Source: Pilaira anomala | Lineage: Eukaryota > Mucoromycota > Mucoromycetes > Mucorales > Mucoraceae | NCBI GenBank assembly: GCA_025716855.1 | Contig: JAIXMQ010000017.1 | Location: forward strand, 372,001-436,000 | DNA length: 64,000 nucleotides | Reading direction: 5' to 3' | Part shown: positions 50,477 to 62,641 of the stretch, in pieces | How the letters are laid out: the number at the start of each line of letters is the position of its first letter | How positions within the stretch are numbered: the stretch's first letter is position 1 | Notes under the pieces: model-generated | Databases searched by the model: none | What the model was told of the DNA's origin: nothing | What the model saw: the letters and a program-made list of their open reading frames with translations, nothing else | Program-made: the position numbers and the translations under genes

Positions 50477-52919
50477 ATGCGTATCTTGTGTGTGGCTGAA
50501 AAACCAAGCGCAGCAAAAGCAATAGCCGAAATTCTTTCTCAATCAAGATATACAATAGTAAAGACCTTATAGTTGTTACAAATAAGCTTGTTCACTAAGT
50601 TTACTTTTCCTCTCTCTCTCTCTCCCCTTTTTTTTATCATAAGAGAACTACAGGAGATACTCATGTCAAAAATTATGACTTTACTTATAACATGACTACA
50701 GGACCTGCAAGTGTCGTAATGACAGCTTTAAAAGGTCATTTACTTGAACTTTCGTTTGAAGGCGGTATTAATAAAGACTGGGCTGGTTATCCTATGGAAG
50801 ACTTATTTTATACACCACTTGTTAAATCAACCTCGCCGCACCTTCAGGCAATTGCTGACAACCTCAAGTCAGAAGTAAGAAGAGCTGACGTTTTATTTAT
50901 TTGGACTGATGGAGATAGAGAAGGTGAAGCAATTGGCGGCGATGTAGCTGATCTATGCCGAACTGTAAAACCAAATATACCAGTATGGAGGGCTCATTTC
51001 TCTTCTATGCAACCAGCGTAAGATATATATATATATATATATATATATATCAATTTGTATTTAATCAATTATTTTTTTTTTTTCCAGGGCAATACATCAT
51101 GCCGCTAGAAATCACATTGAACTAGACATGAGACAAGTGGAGGCGGTACGAACTAGATCCGAATTAGACTTAAGAATAGGCGCAGCTTATACACGATTAC
51201 AAACAATGCAATTGAGAAGATTTTTTACGGCCGACAATAAAAAGATTCTAAGTTATGGCAGTTGTCAATTCCCTACACTTGGATTTGTTGTAGATAGATA
51301 TTTGCAAATCCAAGCATTTAGGTCTGAACAGTTTTGGAAGATCACAATGACATATCAACGACAAAGAGAGCAACAGAATGAACCACCGTTAAATACATCA
51401 TTTACATGGAGACGGAACCATCTTTTTGAACATTGGACGAGTTTTATTTGTTATGAAAGTTGTGTCCTTGCAAGAACAGCGACGATTACGGATGTAAAAT
51501 CTAAACAAACTTCCAGATGGAAACCTTTACCTTTGACGACGGTGGAAATGCAAAAAGTAGCTTGTCGCGCTTTAAATTTATCTGGTAATCAGATCATGAT
51601 CATTGCAGAAGAGCTTTATACAAAAGGTTTAATTAGTTATCCAAGAACTGAAACAGATCAATTTGATGCTGGATTTGATTTTTCAGCTTTGATAAACCAA
51701 CAAACTGAAGATAGAGATTGGGGTGTATTCGCTCAAATGTAAGTATATATATATACGAATGATCCTTTTATCTTGGTTATCTTTTACATTAATTTTGTGT
51801 AGGTTAAGGGATGGTGAGTTTGAAAAACCTAGATCTGGAAAGAACAATGATAAAGCACATCCACCTATTCATCCTACAGCTTATGATGCTAATTTATCAG
51901 GCGATAAGAAGCGAGTATATGAATTTATTGTACGTCGATTCCTTGGTTGTTGCTGGAAAAATGCGATTGGTTTTGAGACGAGTGTAGAAGTAAAGATGGG
52001 AGACGAGTACTTTGATGCTAAAGGATTAGTTATCCTTCAGCGTAATTATTTAGAGGTCTACACCTATGATAAATGGAATGGCAATGAGATTCCTGAATTT
52101 CATGTGGGGGATATATTTACACCGTCTCGATTGATGTTAGAACAAGGTGCCACGACAGCCCCAAAATACTTGACGGAATCCGACTTGATTACTTTAATGG
52201 AAAAGAATGAAATTGGTACGGATGCGACCATTGCTGAGCATATTCAAAAAGTATTAGACCGAAAGTATGTATTCAAAGAGGGTCAATACTTTAAACCTTT
52301 GAGTTTGGGTACTGCGCTCATTACAGGATATAATCAAATTCGATTGGAACATAGTTTGAGTAAACCCGAACTTCGTAGACAGATGGAAGCGGATCTAAAA
52401 GCAATTTGTGAAGGCATAAAAACATCGGCTGAAGTAAGAAGTGAATCGATCCGAAAATACTCTGAAATGTTCTCTCACCTCAAAGCCGATTTTATGGTCA
52501 TTCATCGATCCATGGAGTCTCATTTTCGAGAAACAGAGGATAATTCAAACGGAGGAGGAAGAGGTGATGGTGGAGGTTTCTTTGGTGGAGGCAGCGGCTA
52601 TCATAATCAAGGTGGCGGCGGCGGTGGCGGTGGTGGTCGTGGAGGAGGAGGAGGAGGTCGAGGTCGAGGTCGTGGACGAGGAGATAGTACGGGTAGAGGC
52701 CGAGGCCGTGGGGAAACCCCAAGTAGAGGTAGAGGTCGTGGACGAGGCAGAGGAAGAGGAGGGGGTGGAGGTGATGGTCCCGCTATCACAAAACTTTGTC
52801 ACTGTAATAACACATGCGTAATGAGAAAAGTAAACAAGAACGGCGACAATCACGGGAGATTTTTTTATACGTGTGCAGCCAGTGAAAATAAATGTAACTT
52901 TTTCGAATGGGTTGACTGA
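50477..52919 (+). CDS. TOP3: DNA topoisomerase III with RGG-rich linker and GRF zinc finger
   Basis: Type IA topoisomerase that decatenates recombination intermediates with Sgs1/BLM and Rmi1. Four exons: 50477-50557, 50644-51017, 51088-51738, 51803-52919; 740 aa. The Toprim start MRILCVAEKPSAAKAIAE and IWTDGDREGEAIG (acidic metal triad) are present, as is the catalytic tyrosine in LISYPRTETDQF (about residue 334). HPPIHPT and NEIGTDATIAEHI follow. A Gly/Arg-rich linker (RGRGRGRG, from about residue 600) precedes a C-terminal zf-GRF: CHCNNTC ... HGRFFYTC ... CNFFEW. The GRF finger and RGG linker resemble animal TOP3A more than budding-yeast Top3, which lacks them. The start ATG lies just after a T-rich tract. 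Confidence 0.96.
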
Positions 52920-53048
52920 TCAATAACAAAAAAACAACAACTTCTCTCTTTATCATCCGATGTGTATATATATTCCCCCCTCCCCCCCCCCCTTTTTTTT
53001 TATTCGTGTAATAACATCATTTTTTTTTTTTTTTTATTATGATAATTT

Positions 53049-54014
53049 TTACGGACCAAATCGATGTAATAAATCTAGTTTTTTCAAAGCCCATTCATTT
53101 TCTGAATCTTGAATTGCTTGAACGTTTTGTTCAATGCATGATAATTGTTCCTTTAAAATAAATGCTTTAGCAAACCCGTACTTCCATATAACACGAGGGT
53201 GTACACCAACTTCTAAAAGGCTTGATTTCAATTGCTCTAGTTTGGACGTCTCTGTTTGTTGACTAGAGATAAAAGAAGAAAGATCAAGTTGGCCAGTCAT
53301 GATGTACTTTAGGGCGTGATGCGAATAAGGAAAGTAATCAGTGATACCTTCTTTATTTAATATGGCTGTTAGTGCTTGGTAACGTTCTGGATATATCGTT
53401 TGAGGTTCAATTTTTGAATCCATGCCTGATAATAACCAAGATAAATTAACATGAACTGCAAGTACGTCAAGACCAACAGGAGTTACCCAAGCATCCTCTT
53501 GCTGTGTGGTGTCTTCATAGGAGAAGGTCATAATCATACCGCAATCACCTACATACTGGACTCTTTCATTACTGGTAAAAGGTGTGGGAAACTGATGTAT
53601 TCGCTCTAGCATTGTGTTAAAGGTATAATGGTATAACATTTGAGCTAGCTCTGTCAAATTCAATTCCCGTGCGTAATGCAAACTATCGATTGACTTGCTT
53701 TTCCATTCATCAAATATAACTTGTACTTTTCTACGGCTTGTTGGATGTAAATAACATAAACCAAGTGAAGACTCATGTTTTCTAAATTCTACCACTTGAT
53801 TTTCAAGATCAAAGTGAAATGGTGATAGCGTGATATGATAAAGATCGTGTTTTTCACCAATTTTAATATGCAGTTGTTGATCTTGGGATTTTATGCGTGA
53901 GAATAGTTGATCTTCACACTGACGTTTCCATGATTTACAGACTTGACGCAAACGATATACATCACAAGGAGATATATAAGAGAAGATATTTTGAAAAATT
54001 TCAGAGGGAAACAT
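53049..54014 (-). CDS. F-box protein
   Basis: Single-exon, 321 aa from the ATG at 54014 (no ATG upstream in frame). The N-terminus MFPSEIFQNIFSYISPCDVY then RLRQVCKSWK is a clear F-box (about residues 1-45). It should bind Skp1 and present substrates to an SCF ubiquitin ligase. The remainder (VQYVGDCGMIMTFSYEDTT, PVGLDVLAVHVNLSWLL, HPRVIWKYGF) shows no LRR or WD repeats and is not recognised; parts may resemble SMI1/KNR4-like folds but that is weak. It lies ~100 bp from the stop of the sulfhydryl oxidase gene, same strand. Confidence 0.78.
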   Translation of the reverse strand: MFPSEIFQNIFSYISPCDVYRLRQVCKSWKRQCEDQLFSRIKSQDQQLHIKIGEKHDLYHITLSPFHFDLENQVVEFRKHESSLGLCYLHPTSRRKVQVIFDEWKSKSIDSLHYARELNLTELAQMLYHYTFNTMLERIHQFPTPFTSNERVQYVGDCGMIMTFSYEDTTQQEDAWVTPVGLDVLAVHVNLSWLLSGMDSKIEPQTIYPERYQALTAILNKEGITDYFPYSHHALKYIMTGQLDLSSFISSQQTETSKLEQLKSSLLEVGVHPRVIWKYGFAKAFILKEQLSCIEQNVQAIQDSENEWALKKLDLLHRFGP

Positions 54015-54111
54015 GTTTATGAAAAAAAAAAGGGGGGGGATGGGGAAAAGTAAAAAACTAGCTCTATTTAAATATAATCTATTGTTACACCTGGAGAAAG
54101 AGAGAGATAAT

Positions 54112-54623
54112 TTATTGATCACATTCTTTTAAGGAACCTTGTAACCAACGATCGAACACTAGCTTACAGTCAAAAGAAGGTTTACCAAGCTTTTCGTTCA
54201 CCTTATTATGTTGTCTACACAACCATTCACTTAATTTCTTTCGACTTCCTACTCGGATTGGCTCTTCCACCATGTATTGTTTCAAATCCTATGATATTGC
54301 GTTAGTAAGACTATATCCAAAAAAAAAAAAAAAAAGCTTAATTTGACACTCACTTTAAAACAAGGATAATTGTCTGCAAATGTCGACATGAAGAGTCTCA
54401 TGGAGTCCATTTGTGAAGGTGCTGGTCGATCAGGATAATAGGCTGCGGTTGTATGTAATAAGGTCCAAGCCGCTCTTCCCAGTGACACTGAATCTGCTGG
54501 ACAGTTCTCAGAGGACCACGTATTTTGGTTCTCTTTGGTTGTGTCTATAATTAATTCTATTGCTTAGCAGGCTAAAGACTTTTACGTCCGAAATCATTTT
54601 TACTCACCATGGGTGCTTGTCAT
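54112..54623 (-). CDS. Erv1/ALR-type FAD sulfhydryl oxidase, redox CxxC incomplete
   Basis: Would introduce disulfides (Erv1 in the mitochondrial intermembrane space with Mia40, or Erv2 in the ER). Three exons: 54623-54608 (16 nt), 54544-54354, 54288-54112; 127 aa. Family landmarks: LGRAAWTLLHTTAAYYP, the YPC motif, WLCRQHNKVNEKLGKPSFDC (FAD-binding HNxVN and the structural disulfide). Where ALR has YPCEECAEDL this model reads YPCFKDL: the first cysteine is kept and three residues including the second are absent, at an exon junction. The N-terminus is short, lacks the Erv1 shuttle CxxC and has no signal peptide. A transposon ends 16 bp upstream of the ATG. It may be a degraded copy, a divergent paralogue, or a mis-spliced model. 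Confidence 0.75.
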
Positions 54624-54630
54624 GGTTTTG

Positions 54631-54638
54631 TTAAAAGT
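54631..54638. repeat. Target-site duplication, left copy
   Basis: TTAAAAGT immediately outside the left terminal inverted repeat. The identical octamer follows the right end at 56248-56255. Confidence 0.8.
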
Positions 54639-54742
54639 GGTTAATTCTTGGTACACCTCCAAAAACACCTCCAATACAAATTTATGACGTTGCAATTTTC
54701 ATTTTTTTTTTTACACACCTCCAAATACACCTCCAGTGCAAA
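54639..54742. repeat. Left terminal inverted repeat of the transposon
   Basis: About 104 nt, reverse complement of 56146-56247 with a few mismatches and a small indel in the poly(T) stretch. Starts GG, ends near TGCAAA. Confidence 0.85.
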
Positions 54743-54949
54743 TATGTAGCCTTTTTTTTCTTTTTTAGGAAGGAAGTGTTTTTTTCATATGTGTAAATAA
54801 ATAATTACAGATATATAATATATTCATTTTTTCGTAAGTAAAGTTAAGCAGTAAAATAACCCTTTTTCCCAGAGGTAAAGGTGTACCTTAAAAATATGAC
54901 ACATTTACTATAAAAAGATTATAGCTGTAAGTAAAAATAATTATAAACT

Positions 54950-55237
54950 TTAATGTAAGCTGGGCAACCAAATTTTTGTGTGCTTTTTTTTGTATTTTTT
55001 CTCAATACTTTTATCATCAATTCTATCTCGTTTGTAACCTCGGTGCTTACAAATGTAAACATATTGACCTTTTGAGGGAGTGGATTTTGAAATAGAAAAC
55101 ACTATGTTATGTTTTTTCCCAAATTTTTTAACAGTGGCTTTCATTTGCTCAGCTGAGGCAAACTTTTTTCCAATGCGAAATTCCTCATTGAATTCAACAT
55201 TCATGTCAGTTTTTGTGTTTTCGGTTTGCCTGTACAT
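54950..55237 (-). pseudogene. Truncated MULE-type transposase N-terminus (FAR1/WRKY-GCM1-like DNA-binding domain)
   Basis: A 95-codon frame from an ATG at 55237. The body FRIGKKFASAEQMKATVKKF then HNIVFSISKS and GQYVYICKHRGYKRDR has the F-x-S-x-E ... K-S ... C-x-H-x-G pattern of the zinc-stabilised DNA-binding domain at the start of Mutator-like transposases. It ends in a Lys-rich tail and a stop, with no catalytic domain after it. It may still bind the element's ends and could act as a repressor-like fragment; that is inference. Confidence 0.6.
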
Positions 55238-55358
55238 TATAAAATATTGTTTATTTAAAATATCAGGTTGGAAATAAAGAACTGTTCCTGAATTATATTA
55301 CTGCTTTATTTATTCCAAAAAAACACCTCCACACACAAAACAAAAACGATCACAAAGT

Positions 55359-55681
55359 TTAAAGCCAGAATTGAGAAAATGTTTTCACTAAAATTGAGAA
55401 AATATCAGAGATAAATTGAAAAAAAAAATCGTTTAATAAGATATTTTAAAGATTCTTTTCCATTGCTAAACATCTTTCAAAGAATTTAGTAGAATGGCGT
55501 ATTCATCCCTGGCAGTCCTTTTGAGTTACTTTGGAGCATGCTTCCATAATCCTCGGCGTTAACATATCCCCAGTGTCAAAAGGGGTTCTCTAATATCCTC
55601 AATTTATTTCTAAGATTTTATCAATTTATCTCTGATATTTTCTCCATTTTAGTGAAAACATTTTCTCAATTCTGGCTTTAA
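55359..55681. repeat. Nested foldback element, 61-bp inverted arms
   Basis: Arms 55359-55419 and 55621-55681 are reverse complements with one mismatch (60 of 61), both starting TTAAAGCCAG on their outer side, separated by about 200 bp. A transcript would form a long hairpin. No target duplication is evident. It looks like a MITE that inserted into the larger element. Confidence 0.8.
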
Positions 55682-55754
55682 TATTTATCATTTTATCCCA
55701 GACCTTTTCTCAAAATTCCTGAAAAATACAATATGAACATGTCTAGTCACATCC

Positions 55755-56143
55755 GACACTTGCGACACTTGCGATACTTGCGATACTTACGACACTTGCG
55801 ATACTTGCGATACTTGCGACACTTGCGATACTTGCGACACTTGCGATACTTGCGATACTTGCGACACTTGCGATACTTGCGATACTTGCGACACTTGCGA
55901 TACTTGCGACACTTGCGATACTTGCGACACTTGCGATACTTGCGACACTTGCGATACTTGCGACACTTGCGATACTTGCGACACTTGCGATACTTACGAC
56001 ACTTGCGATACTTACGACACTTGCGATACTTGCGACACTTGCGATACTTGCGACACTTGCGATACTTGCGACACTTGCGATACTTGCGACACTTGCGATA
56101 CTTGCGACACTTGCGATACTTGCGACACTTGCGATACTTGCGA
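55755..56143. repeat. 18-bp minisatellite
   Basis: About 390 bp of tandem TTGCGACACTTGCGATAC, built from two 9-bp half-units that differ at one base (TTGCGACAC / TTGCGATAC), with occasional half-unit slips and two TTACGA variants. It lies inside the transposon directly before the right TIR. Open frames across it (repeats of RHLRYL or the reverse) are consequences of the 9-bp period, not genes. Confidence 0.93.
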
Positions 56144-56145
56144 AG

Positions 56146-56247
56146 TTTGCACTGGAGGTGTATTTGGTGGTGTATGAAAAAAATTGAAAATTGCAACATC
56201 ATAAATTTGTATTGGAGGTGTTTTTGGAGGTGTACCAAGAATTAACC
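56146..56247. repeat. Right terminal inverted repeat of the transposon
   Basis: About 102 nt, mirror of the left end, finishing CCAAGAATTAACC. Contains GGAGGTGT words matching ACACCTCC on the other strand. Confidence 0.85.
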
Positions 56248-56255
56248 TTAAAAGT
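56248..56255. repeat. Target-site duplication, right copy
   Basis: TTAAAAGT directly after the right terminal inverted repeat. Confidence 0.8.
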
Positions 56256-56688
56256 TGATTGCAAAATACAAAAAATAAAAAACTGACCCTCTCTACTACA
56301 TATAAAGTGCGACTGGTAAATTTGTCCGTTAATAATGTTTCGAAAAAAAAAAATATTGGATATCATCATGGTATTTAATCCAAACAGGTTTATTTATCAC
56401 TTCTTCTGCATATATATATATATATATTTTTCTTTAAAAAGAAAGTATTTTTGCTTCATGTTAAATGTTGTCAAGACAAGAAATAGTGAATATAGAAATT
56501 GTAAATAGCTTTAAATCATATATTTATAACAAAATTATAAGAGTGAGGCTGCTTGCATAATTACAGGAATCGAAGAAACTGATCTCATTTTGTACCTGGA
56601 AAATTAGGCAATTTTATTCAGAGAATATTTGTATTTTTATTATTTTTCAAGTAATGAGTTATGAGCACAATTTGTTTTTCAAGTATAT
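56256..56688. other. Intergenic between transposon and RPA1 3' end
   Basis: AT-rich, no gene. The sequence next to the transposon (56256-56340) would be the original upstream region of the sulfhydryl oxidase gene before insertion; no coding continuation is visible there. Confidence 0.5.
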
Positions 56689-57928
56689 TTAGATAAGAAG
56701 CTTTTCAATAGCCTCAGCCATCTCGTTAGATTCTTTAATAAGGTCAATTGGCTTTACGTCCACACAACTATACTTGATACGGCTAATATCCTACAATAAA
56801 CAAACAAAATATTAATTATCTATTCTTTTTTAAATTGAAATATTTGAATTGACTTACGTTATAAACTTCTTCCTTTGCTCTGACCTTAAAGTTATAAGTT
56901 CTGTAGAGGGCATTATTAAAAATAACCTGGGCAGCAGCAGAGTCTTTATCTTTTAATGCGATGAGCTCGTTAGCTTCCATGTGCAATAATGTACGACCGA
57001 GATCATCGAAACCGTTAACAAAGATTTGTGAAGTACTATCTTGTACACTAGCAGTTAAGATGTATCTGTAATCGGGTGCAGGATAGGTTTTTTGACACTT
57101 CTCACAACGCCAGCCGTTTTCTTCCATTAATACCTTTTTCTTACATTCAGGACAGCCAGGATAAGCAGGATTGTCACTCTTGATGAAAGCAACAGTGCCT
57201 CTGAAGGAGAAATATGCAGGTCCACTAACACCCAAATTATCAGCCTTTGCTTGTGCTAATGTAATTCTGTTAGAGACTTGAGTAAAGTCACCACCTGGAC
57301 CATCGCCACTAGAAGAAAATGATTCGAAATGAGAAGAGCTACCCTTTTCAGCGTACCACTTTCTAAGATATTGGGCTTCTGGTATATCGGGATTTATCTT
57401 CATAGAGCTATTACTGGATAAAGATAAATTACGTCCATTGAAATCACCGACACGAACACCCTTACAAGCAACAATAGGGTTACCGGATGAATCAAACTCT
57501 TCTGCAAGAGAGTCCCAAAGTGTCATTTTGATGCTCATACCTGAGTCATCAGCAATGGTAAGTTCTCTCTTCTTTAAAGGCTTACCGCTGGCTTTGGTAA
57601 TAATTTCAGTTACGCCTTGATCTTCGGTTACAACACCAATTAAATCAACATTATCACCCTTTTCACGCTTATTCATATCAGCGACTTTAACGAAGTCATA
57701 AATCATTTGAGGAATTGCTGATTCAGCACCACATGCTTCGATTTCAGTTCCATTTTCAAGTCCTAATTCATATTCGTTGTTGATAGAAGAGAATTGCTTT
57801 TTAGCCATATTGACTCTAGCCTTTGAAATATAATAAACTTTTCCTTCTTCAAGCATATTATATAAACGATCCACTTGATCATTGAAGGCTGTAGCCTTGA
57901 TCTCACCCTAAAGTTTTGAAATATTAGA

Positions 57929-57966
<38 letters not shown>

Positions 57967-58784
57967 GCGTCATGTAGAATATATACTTTACAGATTGATC
58001 GAGGAAGTTGACACTAAATAATTTGCCATCACCTCTAGCATTATGCCAAGTTTTAATTGGAGATTTCTGACTGATTCTGGCTTTAATGGTCCATCTGCTT
58101 TGATAGGGATTTAAGTTCTTGATAGGTGTAAGAGAGGCTTCTAATTGCATATTAACCCCACTAGAAGGTAAAATAGGTTTAGAAGGGGAAGATGTTTGTA
58201 TGTTACTTTCAGCTGGCTTAGGGGCCGATACATGTCCTTCCAAAGTGACGGGTGCACCAATCTTTGTTTCGACTTCACTGGCGACAATTTCGATATTTAA
58301 AATGATCAAAATTCTAAAGATAAAATAAAATACTGATAAATAAAATACTGATAAATAAAATATAAAGTAACCTGCACTTTACTTTCTGTTTTGAAGCATG
58401 TTACAAACTGATTCTTTGACACGAATAATACTATAACGTCTTAAACTTTGATCTTCAACAAGGCCAGTATGAGAAGCAGCAAGCATAGCTAATATAACAA
58501 GTTAAATAAAACAGTTTAAAATAAGCTTTGTTTCAGCATACCTTGCATAAAGTGAGCACCATCAGAAAGGATCACTCTGTATGTATACATTCATGAGAAA
58601 AAACTGCGCAACCATTCACTTGTCAAAAAAAAAAAAAAAAAAGTTCTTACCTGTAACGAGTACCACCAGCAACGGCAACGGGCTTAACATTGATGATTTG
58701 AACGAGAGGGTCTGTATAAAGAGGAGAGTCTTTATTGTCGTCATAAAGTACTTTTATAGCTCCAGAAGTTAACTGCGTAGACAT
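56689..58784 (-). CDS. RFA1: Replication protein A large subunit (RPA70/Rfa1)
   Basis: Single-stranded DNA-binding subunit of RPA, needed for replication, repair and recombination; nuclear. Six exons: 58784-58651, 58576-58542, 58488-58383, 58313-57992, 57907-56858, 56790-56689; 582 aa (yeast 621). The RPA70N fold starts MSTQLTSGAIKVLY; a Ser/Pro/Ala linker follows (about 110-155); DBD-A begins NLNPYQSRWTIKARISQKSP then GEIKATAFNDQVD, DBD-B follows, and DBD-C has the zinc ribbon CPECKK ... WRCEKCQ. The C-terminus FNNALYRTYNFKVRAKEEVYN matches the subunit-contact helix region. An MCB element lies ~85 bp upstream of the start. Confidence 0.96.
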
Positions 58785-61155
<2,371 letters not shown>

Positions 61156-61621
61156 TAGAATTTGTACAAATATTTAATAATAAGTGCGAATTATTCTAAT
61201 TAGACCGAAAGGTCCCAACTATTTAAATAAATAATTATCTCTTGCATATATCGAGCATTTAGACTATCTATTTAACTAAAAAGAAAAAAAAAACCTCTGT
61301 AGTACACTCTAACTAAACAAGTACGCAAGCAGTGAAATGATTAAAGTTCAGGATATAATGCATGTATAATTTGGATGTTTTATTATGCTACGCTAGTGTT
61401 GTTGGAATCAAACTTCTTTTTTGAAACCACTCATAAACATAACTAGAATGCAGCATCATTATCAAAAGTTCAGGAGCTTTTATTAAGAGGTCTTTAAGTT
61501 ATAAGGTAAAGATATTCAAATAGAATGAAGTACACAAAAATAATCTATCAAAATACGTAAATAAGAACGTCACTTGGTTCGTATTTTTATTTTACTTCTC
61601 TTATCCTTATTTAAAACAATA
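61156..61621. other. Intergenic
   Basis: AT-rich 466 bp, no gene seen; 3' side of MET17 and promoter of the next gene. Confidence 0.5.
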
Positions 61622-62384
61622 ATGTTAAATCCATTTGCTTCTGATTTCCAACCAACCGCTTATTCAACCGAGCCTAAAAAAGATCCACCTACAACCGTTA
61701 AAAAGAAGCCCGAAAATAAAAGGACTGATGTACCAAAAAAGAAGACAGATTCAAAAAAGCCAACAACAAAGGCCAAGAAAACGAATGGTACAGAACATTT
61801 AGAATCCACAAAAAGCGATAAAAAAACGAATTTGCAGGCGAGTTCGTCTGCTAAAAAATCAACAAACAATAAAAAAAAGGCAAAGGCAGTGTCGCATACA
61901 AGTACGACAGAATCTATGTTTTCTCAAGAATCACCTTTTATTGCAATTGAAGCAGCCATAGATCCGATTCATCGTTTAGATCAACATGGGACGACATCAA
62001 GTGTAAACAGTAGAAGACAAAGTTTAGTGACAGAGAAGAAGTTTGAACATGGTTATGAACGATATATAGACTGGGTAAGATTAAATAAATTATGCATATT
62101 TGATTTAATAACTCAAAAATAAAAAAAAGATTGATCGGTCTTTAAGTTGCTATGATACAGTAACAGTGGTTGGAATGGAAAATGCAATTGTTGATGTTGT
62201 TTCCATAGTAACTATATTATATGATCGAAAGATAGCAGCGCATGACGGTAAGTACATAACTGAATAAATTTCATATTGAATTATGCTAACAAACTTTTTA
62301 AAAGAGATAGAAACATTTACAATGAATCCAGGAAATGGTAAAATGAAGAGTTGCATTCAAGTGAAGCTGCACCCATTTTTTTAA
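61622..62384 (+). CDS. Lys-rich protein with possible Alba-like C-terminal domain
   Basis: Three exons: 61622-62074, 62130-62247, 62305-62384; 216 aa. Residues 1-100 are highly basic and low-complexity (KKPENKRTDVPKKKTDSKK and on), like a nuclear-targeted nucleic-acid-binding tail. The C-terminal part reads YERYIDWIDRSLSCYDTVTV then VGMENAIVDVVSIVTILYDR and EIETFTM. The pattern of a strand, a G-x-x-x-AI turn, a long helix and an x-R resembles Alba/RNase P-MRP-type domains, but by eye only. No signal peptide. Function unknown; an RNA- or chromatin-binding role is likely from composition. Confidence 0.6.
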
Positions 62385-62641
62385 AGTAACAGTGAGAAAC
62401 GATTACCAATTTTGGCGTTAATAAAAAGGGGAGGATGACCCTACTCCTTAAATAAAGTTTTTAGGCCAAATAGAGTAAAATTATAAAAAACAAATGTTCA
62501 TAACCTTTTTCTTCTCTCTTTTTTACCTTTTTAACTCCCCAAAATAAAATAAAATCGGGCTAACAATACACAGGTAATTAAAATTAAATCTTTTCCCTTT
62601 CTCTCTCTCTCTCTCTCTTTCAAAATAATAAAAATAAAAAA

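Larger units (their letters stand above)
54639..56247. mobile_element. Mutator-like DNA transposon, non-autonomous, 1,609 bp
   Basis: Seen directly: ~103-bp terminal inverted repeats (54639-54742 and 56146-56247) beginning GGTTAATTCTTGG, nearly identical on opposite strands, bounded by an 8-bp direct duplication TTAAAAGT. Each TIR holds ACACCTCC words 12 bp apart (54653, 54665, 54715, 54727), likely transposase sites. The interior has a 95-codon FAR1/MULE-type DNA-binding fragment (54950-55237), a nested foldback repeat (55359-55681) and an 18-bp minisatellite (55755-56143). Long TIRs with an 8-9 bp duplication and this fragment point to the Mutator superfamily; hAT (8-bp duplication) is less likely because its TIRs are short. 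No DDE domain is present, so mobility would need a transposase in trans. Confidence 0.85.

Noticed and set aside
52498..52853. Antisense and alternative frames across the TOP3 RGG linker
   Set aside because: GC-rich repeat of the Gly/Arg linker keeps other frames open; the plus frame carries TOP3 domains on both sides.
54112..54623. Using an in-exon read-through to recover a second cysteine in the oxidase
   Set aside because: Read-through past the donor gives KVSVKLS and poly-Phe with no cysteine; the spliced form is the only one that continues the domain.
55755..56143. CRISPR array
   Set aside because: Units are contiguous 18-bp tandem copies without unique spacers, in a eukaryotic context.
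55733..56245. Open frames of 163-170 codons on both strands encoding RHLRYL or RKYRKC repeats
   Set aside because: They arise from the 9-bp period of the minisatellite, which keeps all frames open; no gene signals.
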